This document shows positions 54,284 to 64,000 of a stretch of DNA of 64,000 nt, piece by piece. Position 1 is the first letter of the stretch. Each line of letters starts with the position of its first letter. A program made the translations under genes and the position numbers. The notes below the pieces were generated by a model. That model was given only the letters and a program-made list of their open reading frames with translations, had not been told where the DNA came from and ran no database searches. The stretch spans positions 213,931 to 277,930 of the forward strand of contig CAXAMN010028928.1 of assembly GCA_963970005.1 (NCBI GenBank). Reading direction: 5' to 3'. The DNA is from Durusdinium trenchii (taxonomy: Eukaryota; Sar; Dinophyceae; Suessiales; Symbiodiniaceae).

Positions 54284-54475
54284 ATATATGTCATTGCGCT
54301 CACACGACAGCCTCCTCTTTTCCAAAGGGGTTGCGCCAAGTGCAAGGTCCTGCCATGACTATCCACCCATTGTTCATTCAATGGGTGGTACAGGGACATC
54401 ATGCATGTCTCGAACCCCTCTTACTCAGACTAAGAGGGGTATACATGTGTGACCTCACTACTCTTTCTTTCCTGT
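54284..54475 (-). repeat. Split repeat B2
   Basis: Matches B1 at 54560-54745. Contains two perfect hairpins: CCACCCATTG/CAATGGGTGG (54363-54388) and CCCCTCTT/AAGAGGGG (54415-54439). It ends at a TATATA microsatellite (54272-54290). Confidence 0.85.
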
Positions 54476-54483
54476 AAAGATTG

Positions 54484-54560
54484 GTTTCAACAGGGGGGCT
54501 CGAGCCGCGAACCTGCAAGGTTCACGGCGCGACGGCCCCCGCGAGATTCGCGAGTCATCG
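54484..54560 (-). repeat. Split repeat A2
   Basis: On the minus strand it contains GATGACTCGCGAATCTCGC, AACCTTGCAGGTTCGC and GGCTCGAGCCCCCCTGTT. It is shared with A1 at 58757-58823, which lacks a short GGGGCCGTCGCGCC stretch. It lies between B1 and B2. Confidence 0.85.
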
Positions 54561-54745
54561 TCATTGCGCTCACATGACAGCCTCCTCTTTTCCAAAGGGG
54601 TTGCGCCAAGTACGAGGTCCTGCCTTGACTACCCACCCATTGTTCATTCAATGGGTGGTACAGGGACATCACGCATGTCTCGAACCCCTCTTACTCAGAC
54701 CAAGAGGGGCATACATGTGTGACCTCACTTCTCTTTCCCCCTACT
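54560..54745 (-). repeat. Split repeat B1
   Basis: Second copy of the B unit, next to the internal region. It has the same two hairpins (54633-54658 and about 54685-54709). Confidence 0.85.
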
Positions 54746-54801
54746 TTAAAAAGCTAGAAGGGAGGTCTGCATGCACTACCTCTCCTCCTTTTACTTCTAC
54801 C

Positions 54802-55524
54802 CTACTCTACTCGTTTCGCAACACAGTGGAACCTTTTCAAACCATGGTTTTGATCTTTCGACCCCCTGCAGTCCTCACCATGGATCCTTCCACCGCATCT
54901 CGCCTTTCTTGGCCTCTTTTGAAGTCTTGAACAACCTGAGCTCGGCGTCCCTGCCTTCTTGAGTAGGTGAATCATCACTTGGAGGGGCAAGGTCTCAAGA
55001 TCCACTTCCACCCTGCTCTTCGCCTCGAAGTCATCGAAGTGGTCATTAGTGAGATCGTCTGCAGGCTGGTTCTGTGCCCTGGGCACCCACTGGAGCTGCA
55101 TGTCAATGCCCGGCAGGTCCAACTGCAGTGCAAGCTCCACTGCCACGATCGACAATGTATTTTTGCTCGACCCATATCTCTTCAAGACGTGAGTGTTGGC
55201 CAGGTTGTCTGTCAAAAGCGAAGAACCACATCAGTATCGAAGGTGCCCCGTGTGTGCATGAAGACGTCGCCGGACTTGTCCCCCAGCAGCCGGAAAGCCT
55301 GAAGTCCCCAACCCTTCTCATCTACAGAGATCAGCTTGTGCGCCCTGGCGATGTCGTACAAGACCGAAAAGCGCACTCCTCCTCGGCCGCCCTCCAACTC
55401 CTGCATGGTCCACCTGCCTCAAGATTGCTGTGGCATCATCGATCAGCGGGAAGCGCATCCGATCGCGTACCCGGATCCTCCTGTTGACATCAACACTGTA
55501 GGCCCCGTCATGGATCAGCCGCAC
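54802..55524 (-). pseudogene. RT-RNase H remnant of tyrosine-recombinase element 2
   Basis: RLIHDGAYSVDVNRRIRVRD starts the RT, followed after a shift by VLYDIARAHKLISV (motif A) and MHTRGTFDTDVVLRF. At about 55213 the sequence jumps straight to LTDNLANTHVLKRYGSSKN of RNase H. The whole YADD-bearing palm and the first RNase H motifs are therefore deleted. QPADDLTNDHFDDF is retained. It cannot be an active polymerase. Confidence 0.8.
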
Positions 55525-55641
55525 TTTCTTGGTGCCCAGCTCCTTCGGTACTGCTCACAGCGCAGCCACTGTCAACTTCGTGAAGCACCTGGCGTGATAT
55601 CTCCTCACTCGTAGTTGTCCGCCAGGATGTCCCCCATGACC

Positions 55642-55845
55642 TCATCTGCGGCGTCCCCCCATAGACCGCCGGAGTACGGGCATCTCCATGTCACCCCCTA
55701 GTCTCACTCCGCTGCCGGCCACCTCCTCCGCCAAAGCCCTCAACCTCCTGAAGTTTATCTCTGAATCTCTGTCTGACGATACCCTGCACGGCTCCAGGAC
55801 CCAACGACCCAGATGCTGGTCCAAGGCTCTGCGGGCAGCCCCCAT
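55642..55845 (-). pseudogene. Linker remnant of tyrosine-recombinase element 2
   Basis: SEINFRRLRALAEEVAGSGV matches the linker of copy 1 just before its RT. The methyltransferase-like domain that precedes it in copy 1 is absent: the gag stop (55998) lies only about 150 bases upstream. Confidence 0.65.
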
Positions 55846-55997
55846 CTCCTGTTAAAAAGGCGGCTCCTTGACCTTCCCAGCCGCCGGACTTGCGTTGCGC
55901 TCTACTACTGAAGATTCATAGTTCTGCCCTCACGTGTGCCCCTCGTTGTGCCATCATCTGCCGGTGGATCTGGGGCTTGATCCACCTTCTTGCGCCG

Positions 55998-57367
55998 TCA
56001 TGATGACTTGCCGCCGTTCTCTGCGGCTCCACCTGCCGTGTCTTTCGACTTGCGACTTCCATCGCACGCGTGCATTGGATGTTGGCCAAAGCATACCTGG
56101 CAAACGTGGAGCCTGCCGCAATTGAAGCGGCGCCGTTCTCGAGGGTTGTTCCAGCGCCAGCAAATCTGGCGCCCATCGGGCGTTCGATCACGTAACCGTT
56201 TGCCACCTTTCTTGCCCTTACTTTTGCCACCGCCCTTTCGGAACTTGCCCTGTCCTCTATCTCCGTCACGTCCTCGCTCAGCACCCCATGCTCGATCACC
56301 AGGTGGACTCAGTGACCTCCATGAAGACTGCCTGGAATGACCGCTTGCCACCTGTGAGTAGACGTTGGGGGTGAGGAAGTAACGTTCCTTGATGGTGGTG
56401 TCAACCATAGACTCCCTCAAGGCCTCATGTAGCAAACGTCCCTCGTTCGCCAATTTCACCATGGAGCGCCTTACGTGGAAGTCGTAGGAGAGGACCAAGT
56501 CCGGCGAAGCAACTGTTTCACCATCCTGATTCTTCGCCTTGAGGCCTAGGACATGTTCACCAAGCATCAAATCCAAATTTCAAATAATTGAGGAAATGAA
56601 TTGGCTGAAGATCTCGTAGTATCGCCTTCTGCGGGAATTTCAGCTGGACTAGAAGGTGGGAATGCTACACAACCGCCATCCGGCGCCTGAAGTCCTCGGG
56701 CGTCTTTGGTAAGTTTTGGGCATTCTCCATACCCCTTCTTCACCTTCAGGGCTCCTGTTCCTTTCTTGATGGTGGCTCCTAGCACATCGGCCTCGGCGTC
56801 CTCTCTGCTCACAAACTGCACGAGGCTTATATTCTTTATAGCTCGCCCTGCTCCACTTGGTCGAAGATCTGTTCCAGAGTCGAGGATGCAGGGATACTCC
56901 GATCCTCCAATTTGACGCCGTGCGCTGCCTTGTTCAATGCCGTAGGCTGACTTGCCAGGCAAGCCTCCGCCTCGGCTTTGTGCCTGACGGTCATTCTAGT
57001 TGAGGAGGATTCCAATGCATCCACCATAGAGGCGAGATGTCTATCACAGCCCTCGTCTCGTCGAGCCCCAAAAAATCCACACAGAACCTCCTCACGCCGG
57101 CCCTGTCGTCTGTCACTGTACTCAGTCGATCGTCCTCACTCTGGCGATGGACAGCTTGGGCTGCAAGGTCTCATTGACCTCCTTGATTTGTAGAAGGCCA
57201 TGTAGGTCGGCATCTAGTAGTGAGATCGCGTTGGCACGTCTCGCACGAGTGGCGCAGCAGCCGCTGCCGCTCCCGCCATGTGCACTCACGAGGACTAGTT
57301 CCTCCCCGTGAGAAAGGTGGGCCCCCCGTTGAAACGGCCCGCGCTGAGCCGGAGCCTCATCGAACAT
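55998..57367 (-). pseudogene. Gag remnant of tyrosine-recombinase element 2
   Basis: Segments homologous to copy 1 gag in at least four frame pieces: ANAISLLDADLHGLLQIKEV (about 57230), IPASSTLEQIFDQVEQGEL, SREDAEADVLGATIKKGTG, and 56576-55998 (MDLMLGEHVLGLKAKNQDGE). The last keeps the basic linker and zinc cluster (CWRWNNPRERRRFNC, HVCQVCFGQHPMHAC). In the first finger one Cys of copy 1 is Arg. Confidence 0.8.
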
Positions 57368-57601
57368 ATGTCATGCCTGAAAGGGAGACGTTCGATCGTC
57401 GTCAACGCTCAATGAGCTCACAAAACACAAGCCACCCTACAAGAAACAATCAATGTCAACACAAGACAAAATCCAAAACAGCCAGTTTCAGATCCCTTCC
57501 GCCTTTGCAGTACTTAGACTCCGTACACGGCCCCCCCATTCATTGTTTCTGCCGCATACTCTTCCCCTGTGCAGTCTTGTCCCATTCACCGTGAGGCCTA
57601 T

Positions 57602-58740
57602 TCATCTCACGATGACGCTTCTACTTCGGATTCCATCGAATCCGATGACGTCACTTCCCCGGAGCTTTTCATCCTCCGGAGAAATCCCTGCTATGGTAGC
57701 ACCGTCACCGAAGCAGTTCTTGCAAGCTCGATGGTATTGGCTTGCCTCGGGAGGTTCATCTCCCAGCAACTCGAATTGAGCATAGTGTACACCCGGTTGC
57801 CTATGGCATTCCGTGCAGGGTTCGCGTCCGCGAGCGACCAACTATGGACACCACATATCTGCCTGCTACCGACTCAGCCCGGACTACTGCATTCTCGGGT
57901 TCGGGCTCCATCTCCTCTTGCGACTCGAAACCAGCATCATGCGTGTCATCCGCCGGATCGGTGATGTCCTCACCCTCCTCCGGCTCAATCAAGACCACGG
58001 GCCCTGAAGGCGTCCACTTCGGCCTCCAGCAAGCTTCAACGGCCAGCTCCTCCGGATGGAATCTCTCCAGCAAGCGGGCTTGCAGCTCCATCGCTTCATC
58101 TGGATAGCCCAGCATACCCATGCGGATCCCCACTGCTTCAAGGACCGCTGACTCATTGACAGGCAGGCTCTCCTCGGCCCTTGTGACGAACGCTGCGATG
58201 ATCTTCTGGGCCCTCAAGATGTTGGCCCTGACCTCTCATAGCCCTCGTCTGCCGCGGGGCGCCACCCGACGAATGTCGGGAGGGACCCTTGCTGCCGCTG
58301 CCCATCTCAATGTGGCCCTTTCACTGTGTTCTGTCCACAGCATGTGCTCCATCCGGGCAAAGGATCTCCTGTCGTTGGTCGGCCATGGCAACACGAAGTC
58401 TCTTGTGAGCCTCACCCAAAAGAATGCGCTTGCCAGGGCCTGACGTCTTGGACTTGTGAATCACTCCAAGATCCCCGGCTCGCATCAGCTCTGCGGATGT
58501 TAGCTGAGCGCTTGTCGCATTGGTTGACCATCTCTCGGAGATCTCTCAGCTCTGCCTGGAAGTTCTCCCTCTTTCTCCTGGCGGCCACTAGGATGGACTC
58601 CAATGCCTGTTGGCGGCATCCCTTAAAGGTCCCCAGTTTCGTGACCGTCCGCCGCTAGGACCTCCATGTCGGGCTCAGTGAGCCCAACCAGAGAGCCACA
58701 CAGGCAAAGGTCCTGCATGGCTCTCTCCATTGCGGCGCAG
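57602..58740 (-). pseudogene. Tyrosine recombinase remnant of element 2
   Basis: The N-terminus (MQDLCLCGSLVGLTEPDMEV, about 58717) and a short piece to 58430 remain. Then SKTSGPGKR follows at once, so about 260 residues including the first catalytic Arg are gone. LWTEHSERATLRW is kept at about 58335 and GWRPAADEGYER in another frame. The C-terminal half with CTECHRQPGVHYAQFELLG and YHRACKNCFG (57841-57602) is well preserved. Confidence 0.8.
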
Positions 58741-58756
58741 CTCGATCCCACTGCCA

Positions 58757-58823
58757 CTTGAACAGGGGGGCTCGAGCCGCAAGCCTGCAAGGTTCACTGC
58801 AGCGAGATTCGCGAGTCATCATA
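58757..58823 (-). repeat. Split repeat A1
   Basis: Marks the 5' end of tyrosine-recombinase element 2. Matches 54484-54560 except for one indel of about 14 bases. Confidence 0.85.
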
Positions 58824-59461
58824 ATAGGCAGTAAAAGCCATTTTAAATTAAGAGGGAAGGTAAATAAATTATTAATGGGGCTTCGTCACGTCTTCCTGCC
58901 TTTATCATTTTTCATATCTTTTCTTTCTTGTCCACAATCTAGAATTAAATTCATACATAGTTCTATCTACAGGTATATAAGGAATATCGATGAATTCCGG
59001 ATTCCTTCGGACCTCTCTGCGCCGCCTATTTTTGGACTGGGGGCCCACTGCGTGAGCTATCGGTGTTCAAGTAAAGGAAGAGCCGGAAGAGCTGCACGTG
59101 TACGTTTTCGAGCCTGGGTGCTGGTGCCGCTGCAGGGTGCCGCTGCCGAACGTGTGGCCGCGTGTCTTTGGCCATGTGCGTCTTGGAGCCTGCGTGCTGG
59201 CGCCACTGGGTGCCCACAAAGTTCTTTATGCTATCTGGGGTCTATGCTGGCGTAATTTTGCTAGGTTCCACATGTTTTGGCGGTCCAAAACTCAACTTGC
59301 TGTGGCAACTGCCGGAGATAGGACGCGGTTAACTTTGACTTGCTCAATTTCGCGGCAGCACAATACTTTCGATACGGTGCTGACGCTCTAGCTGAACTTC
59401 TGATCAGTCTGTGGGTTTCCAATTTCTGGGATGCCTTGAGCAAAATCTCCACTTGGAGTCT

Positions 59462-59562
59462 TCCAGTCTCAAAGTTCGTGGCAGGCGCTGTACGTTGTGG
59501 ACGGAGGATCATGGAGCTGCAGATTTTCTGGCAGGCCCTTGGTGGACATCGAAGTGCACGCC
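59462..59562. repeat. Isolated relatives of the 42-bp minisatellite
   Basis: TTCGTGGCAGGCGCTGTACG at about 59476 and CTGCAGATTTTCTGGCAGGC at about 59517 match the unit of the 4690-5922 arrays. The rest of 58826-60020 holds no gene, apart from ATATGT-rich sequence at 59660-59850. Confidence 0.6.
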
Positions 59563-60028
59563 TCATGAGCTTTTTGAGCTCGCTGCATACGTATGTTCAT
59601 ATATACAGCGCTGGGGTTATCGGTGTTGAGGTGGACCTCATCGTTTTGCGGGGTTTTGTGCACAAACCTATATATATATACCCCTCTTTACTAAAGTGGT
59701 CTTCGCATGTTTTGACCGTAGCTCATATGTATTCATATGTCACATAGTCCTATACATGTGATGTGCTCTCAAAGGGTTCTGCCCATTCGCATGCCCTATG
59801 TGCTCATGTTTGTGCTCATACGATGTCATATGAGGTCATATGTGTCCTGATACATGCGCCGCTAAGACGCCCGATATCGTGTGGGATGGTTAGTTCAGTG
59901 AACAGGTGAAGCACCTCTTGGATCGAGTGCTACATGTGCAGTGAAGGTCCTAGTAGCTTCTTCTTTGAATTCTAAACTTAATTAAACTCAATCCTATTTA
60001 TATAGTTCTTGTTCCTAATAGGAAAGCG

Positions 60029-60150
60029 GTGCCAGGAGCCCCTAGTAGCGTCCTTGCTCCTAGTAGCGATGCCAGGAGCCCCTAGTAGCGTCCTTGCTCC
60101 TAGTAGCGATGCTAGGAGCCCCTAGTAGCGTCCTCTTGTTCCTAAGGGCC
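60029..60150. repeat. 40-bp tandem repeat
   Basis: Three copies of GATGCCAGGAGCCCCTAGTAG and CGTCCTTGCTCCTAGTAGC. Each unit contains two CCTAGTAGC half-repeats. Confidence 0.88.
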
Positions 60151-60159
60151 AATCAGCGA

Positions 60160-62280
60160 CAAGAAACCCATCGGAAGTCCACCAGCTCCATTGGACCATT
60201 GCTTGGTAGTGTGACTCCGACTGGTGAGGGAGGCCCATCAACCTTGCAAGGATGAACTCAAGAAGCAGCATGGAACTATTCATTGCATGCAACTATTCGT
60301 TGCCATGCTGCACATGTATGCTCAACCTGCTCTTCAAATGAGTCTTCTGCCGCTTCGAAGTACAGGGGGGTGTCCAGCTTGCTCCCCCAAAGCAACCTTG
60401 GTTGGATATCTTCCTGGCTGCTGCCAAGGTGATATTCTTCATCAAAGTCGGACAAGGTGCTTCCGATGTAGCCGATTCGTCAACAAAATGGAAAGCCGAT
60501 ACCAAAGTGAGCCGTGGAAAACAATACCATATTCTATGTTTGAGTTTTTGATTCTCCTGGTTACCACAACCACGTTTCAGCAGGCAAACCTACCCCACCA
60601 ATTCATGAAACTTGATGAATAGGCCAGCCGCCTGGATGGTTCTGAGATGGGTGGAAAGTAACTTGGAGAAAACCAGCCCGGGACTGTGATGGCTTTGCCC
60701 TTGTGCCACGGGAACCGTACGTCGCAAATCGTATCACTGTCATCGACTATCGTTTGCCAACGTTCAACTGCTGCCCCCTAGGACTGGAAGTGGATAGCTT
60801 AAGAAAGAACGATTGGGCGGCACGAGTTGTTCAAGCCAGGCACGTAAGCTCAGAATCCGGGTGCCCCAACCTAGGTAGGGAGTTAGTGCGAAACAGGCAA
60901 CAAGGAACACACAAAAGTCAGGCAACAAACAAGTCTGGGACCGTGTCATTCCCTTGCATTACATTAATTGCACTGCATTACAGTACATTTACATTACGTG
61001 AATATATACAGTAATGTATATGTGCGCATATTGTGTCGTCCAAACGTGGTCTAAACTGTTGCCATTTCCAGGTAACAAAAGTTATATTTAGTGTTGTTTA
61101 TATACAGTATATATATATATATATTTGTGTGTGTAAATGTATAGTTATATACTCAAACGGCAGCGTGGCTGCCAGCGCTACACATTTCACTTATCATGGA
61201 GTCTTGAAAAGTCACCAGAGCCCCGGGCACACGATCAAAGCCATCTGCATCAAAGGAAGCAGCCGGCGAAACTTCGCCCCGCGCTGGCAAAGCAGAAGTA
61301 GAGCGAAACACTTCATGGCCAGAATGGCAGACTCGCGTTGGTGAGTTCCTGACAAACATTCACAATGCAATGCGCTGCCCTCTGAATCGATTGGCTGTTC
61401 AACTGTGCTGGAAGCTGCCTAGACAGCCAAACAATCCGGGATGTTGTGAAGCATGCATCAACAGCGGGAATTCGCGCCACCACTTCACCCTGGCGCGCTG
61501 CACAGCACTATGAACACATGATGTGGAGAAAGCACGCCCCTATGCAAGATGCAATGTGCAATTGAAAACAGCTGGCACAAGAAGGTTGGATTATCACAGG
61601 CCATCGCGATTAGGTTCGAGGCCATCGCTACTAGCAACAAGAACCTTTTTAGTATGTCTTTGAAGCTTCTTGGCAACTAGAAACTACTAGGGTGGAGGCC
61701 ATCGCTGTCCGCCAAATGTCTTGCCGCCTCAACTGAGGCTATCCACACCGCATGCTGGGCCGAGGCTTGAGGGGCCTCCAAATCAATGCACCAATTACCA
61801 CTTCGGCAAACCCTTGGTATTTTCCTCCAGTTTGGTGATTCCCCAGGTTTGACACCCCAAAACCTTTCTTCATCAAATTGATTCAAAGCCTGCACGCAAA
61901 CGTGCAAGACACCCCCATTAGAAGAAGAATGCCTTCACAAGAGTTTTCTACTTTATAATCTTTATAATACTTATATATATATATATACAAGCACCCGTTT
62001 CTGTGAAGTGCACTTGGCCTAGTCTATTCTTTTGCTAGCAAGCTTATCATCCTCTATTGGCAGAAAGCCCCCTATTTATCCCTATTAAGCCTGATTCCTC
62101 CTCATGAACATGCTCCTGACAACGCAAGCCGGCCGCCACCACCGACCACGACCTCCCACCCCTTCAATCAGGAGAGGTCGAGTGAGGCGACGAGGCAGGG
62201 AAATGCAAGGGGGGCCAACCGCCAACTGCCGACGCCTTATAGGAAACCTGGGGCAAAACGCAAACTGAGTGAGTGAGAGA
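60160..62280. other. Region without a recognised gene
   Basis: Short unconvincing frames only (for example plus 60224-60622 and 60703-61014). TATATA microsatellites with a TGTGTGTG tail lie at 61098-61136, and another TATATA tract at 61970-61988. Confidence 0.5.
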
Positions 62281-62398
62281 TCAGTTGGTGTGAGTTGATT
62301 TGGTGCGAGAGCAGTTGGTGTGAGTTGAGTTGGTGTGAGATCAGCTGGTGTGAGTTCAGTTGGTGCGAGAGGAGTTGGTGTGAGTTGAGTTGGTGTCC
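62281..62398. repeat. AGTTGGTGTGAG minisatellite, about 15 bp
   Basis: About eight copies of GAGTTGGTGTGAGTT with GATCAG and GCGAGA variants. On the minus strand it encodes the TPTQLTPTALAP-like stretch of a 234-codon frame, which is therefore suspect. Confidence 0.88.
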
Positions 62399-62879
62399 TT
62401 CGATGGCAATTGCCATCGTTGCTCAAGCACATTTGAGACAAAATGCGCATATGTGCATCAAATGTTTCGGCCATCCAATATTTCAACGCAGTGCATTCTG
62501 TCCGGGATAAGAGATGTGTGTTTAGGAGCCACCTCAGCTTGGTTTGGGAGTAGAAGCAATACCGGGTCAGCGTTTGAACTTCCAGATCAAGTATGCTGCG
62601 GTGAACTTCGCATTTCATTTGGAAACCCTCGTTGAGTTTCCGATCAACCTCATTTTCATTCATTGTCGACCTTTGCGAAGCAATCTTAAACAACGCCTGT
62701 TCCTTTTCCTTCTTGCAATTTGTCTCTTTCCTATTTCCCATGGACTGACTGATGTAGGGCAGCGTGCAGAAGTTGTGTGGAGTTTTCAACTGTGTCTTGG
62801 AAAATGCCTTGGGCCTAACGAATTCCTACGTCTGAGAGTTTCTGTCATGCATAATGGCTCCTAGCTTAGTTATTCTTAG

Positions 62880-63479
62880 TTGGCTTTATTGTTGCAGTCG
62901 GTTTTTCTTGACCCGTGGACTCACGGATCCGATGCTGCATGGTGTTCTACTATGCTGTCAACATATCATACACTACAATATCCTGTTTGCCATTTGTTCG
63001 TATTCTTGGACTGCTACTTCAACAAGCTGAACAACCCCGTCGAGACTGGTCCACTGACGAACCAGGTTCACCTTCTCAGGTCCGGTCAGACGTGGAAACA
63101 GCGCCGTTGTCGGGACTTGGTACTATATACATCGTACAGCCAATGCGGCAGTCAGGAAATCAGTGAACGAAGGCACCAGAGGGCGCAGCAAAGGAGACAC
63201 CGGAGGAGCTCAGTCAAGGCCCAGTCCCCTAACAACAAGTGGTCACCACGGGATGCTGATTCAGTACCCACTACACACTTGATTCCTACTGCTCCATGGA
63301 CTGTCGTGGAAGACGCGCTGTTGGCTCAAGTCAAATCAAACGTGGTTCAACGCCCAAATTCGAAACAGTGGCTCGCCGTCTTCAAAGAACGGAACCACGT
63401 GTCATGTCAAACAAAGATCCAACATGATCCAAAATGGTGTTATTGCTTTCAATTGCTTGTGACACTTGGCAATTTTTGA
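62880..63479 (+). CDS. Open frame of 199 codons, unrecognised, doubtful
   Basis: MALLLQSVFLDPWTHGSD to LLVTLGNF. A basic middle part (RRHQRAQQRRHRRSSVKAQS) is the only notable feature. No domain, partner or supporting signal is seen. It may be chance or part of an old retroelement. 63480-64000 shows nothing further. Confidence 0.15.
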   Translation: MALLLQSVFLDPWTHGSDAAWCSTMLSTYHTLQYPVCHLFVFLDCYFNKLNNPVETGPLTNQVHLLRSGQTWKQRRCRDLVLYTSYSQCGSQEISERRHQRAQQRRHRRSSVKAQSPNNKWSPRDADSVPTTHLIPTAPWTVVEDALLAQVKSNVVQRPNSKQWLAVFKERNHVSCQTKIQHDPKWCYCFQLLVTLGNF

Positions 63480-64000
63480 AAGTATAAAAGCCCTTGTTGT
63501 TTTCTTACAGTCTATACCGTCTTCATTTAGCGTTTTTGATCAAATTTTGCATTGTGAACCATCTTAGTGCCCTAGATTAGAACCAAACGTGGCTGACTCA
63601 CGATCTCGCTGTTGCACTCCCGCTGGTGGTCGATGTGGCAGCGCTCCACACACGGACCGAGGTTCTTATCACCGCGTCCGAACCACAACCCGAGAGAATC
63701 GCTGTTCAAATGATCGATCCAATGGGCCTCTTGTTGTTTGTCAACACCGTTTGATGGTCGCTAGCTCAGAACCCTGTTTCTTCAGGCTGCACAAACATCT
63801 CCAGGAGTTCGTGATTCTCCGTTCGTGCCTGTCTGCCAACTCTCAGGACTGGAGGAGCTCGGACCATTTGTCGGACAATTTGTTTTTGTGGCAAACTCAG
63901 ACCACACCGTGATAGGTCCTACACTCAATCTCTTGGATTGTGGTCTGAGCCTTTTTCATCCTTTTTCAAAAGATGTCCAGTACCTATACTGTACGTGCGT

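Larger units (their letters stand above)
54284..58823 (-). mobile_element. Tyrosine-recombinase retroelement, copy 2, internally deleted, with split direct repeats
   Basis: Minus-strand order: A1 (58823-58757), remnants of recombinase, gag and RT-RNase H, then B1 (about 54745-54560), A2 (54560-54484) and B2 (54475-54284). A1 and A2 share TCGAGCCCCCCTGTT and CGATGACTCGCGAATCTCGC-like sequence. B1 and B2 are about 185 bp and roughly 93% alike. This A1-internal-B1-A2-B2 arrangement is the split direct repeat typical of Ngaro/PAT-type tyrosine-recombinase retrotransposons. The element is 4.5 kb and has lost the methyltransferase-like domain, the RT palm and most of the recombinase. Confidence 0.85.

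Noticed and set aside
54484-54560. Possible tRNA B box (GGCTCGAGCC) in split repeat A
   Set aside because: No A box at proper distance and no tRNA fold; better explained as part of the element terminus.
59876-59935. tRNA-like stretch GATGGTTAGTTCAGTG
   Set aside because: I cannot fold a cloverleaf with a proper T arm and acceptor stem.
62085-62789. 234-codon minus-strand frame
   Set aside because: A third of it is the AGTTGGTGTGAG minisatellite read as TPTQL repeats; no other support.
63320-63331. TTGGCTCAAG like the 3' end of the spliced leader
   Set aside because: A ten-base match without the upstream part and not in front of a gene; expected by chance.

Overview
The window looks like nuclear DNA of a dinoflagellate, probably a member of the Suessiales/Symbiodiniaceae group. 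It holds almost no ordinary host genes. It is packed with decayed retrotransposons, minisatellite arrays and AT microsatellites. The reverse transcriptase with an RYVDN active site, the copia-like polyproteins with KGKGK-rich gag tails, the tyrosine-recombinase retroelements and one intron with non-canonical ends all fit a dinoflagellate. No complete spliced-leader copy, rRNA or tRNA gene was found. Ten Ns at 40260-40269 show that this is a draft assembly.

Layout. 92-3279 (minus): a probable spliced host gene of unrecognised function. 3.4-6.9 kb: a run of unrelated tandem arrays (about 60, 73 and 42 bp units, then shorter ones). 8.9-10.1 kb and 21.36-22.17 kb: two copies of a dispersed non-coding repeat family, called family X here. 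10.5-15.0 kb (plus): a badly frameshifted retroelement with an RYVDN-type reverse transcriptase. 15.5-21.2 kb (plus): copia-like element 1 with 5' LTR end, primer-binding site, broken gag and a long protease-integrase ORF, cut off before reverse transcriptase. 26.29-34.79 kb (plus): copia-like element 2, end to end, with two 176-bp LTRs differing at 3 sites, a primer-binding site and a polypurine tract, but with many frameshifts. 38.7-40.2 kb: more satellites. 40.27-47.83 kb (minus): a nearly intact tyrosine-recombinase (DIRS/Ngaro/PAT-like) retroelement. 48.5-49.3 kb: an AT-rich repeat of about 230 bp. 54.28-58.82 kb (minus): a deleted relative of the tyrosine-recombinase element whose termini keep the A1-internal-B1-A2-B2 split direct repeats. 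58.8-64 kb: little besides short repeats.

The most interesting thread is an accessory domain resembling the Rossmann core of C5-cytosine methyltransferases. It has an FSG-like motif I, a PPC motif IV, an ExP where ENV is expected, and a C-terminal QC..G...KP.R..T/L signature. It occurs in the intact tyrosine-recombinase element (between gag and RT) and in copia element 2 (between protease and integrase). A possible relic lies after the integrase in copia element 1. Cytosine methyltransferases in dinoflagellate retrotransposons have been reported before. The versions here are short, show no target-recognition domain I can see, and sit at three different positions in three elements. Element 2 also carries a B-box-like Cys-rich segment before its integrase, and its protease has Asn where the catalytic Asp should be.

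Limits: introns, LTR ends and repeat ends were read by eye. No homology search was possible, so family names rest on motifs.
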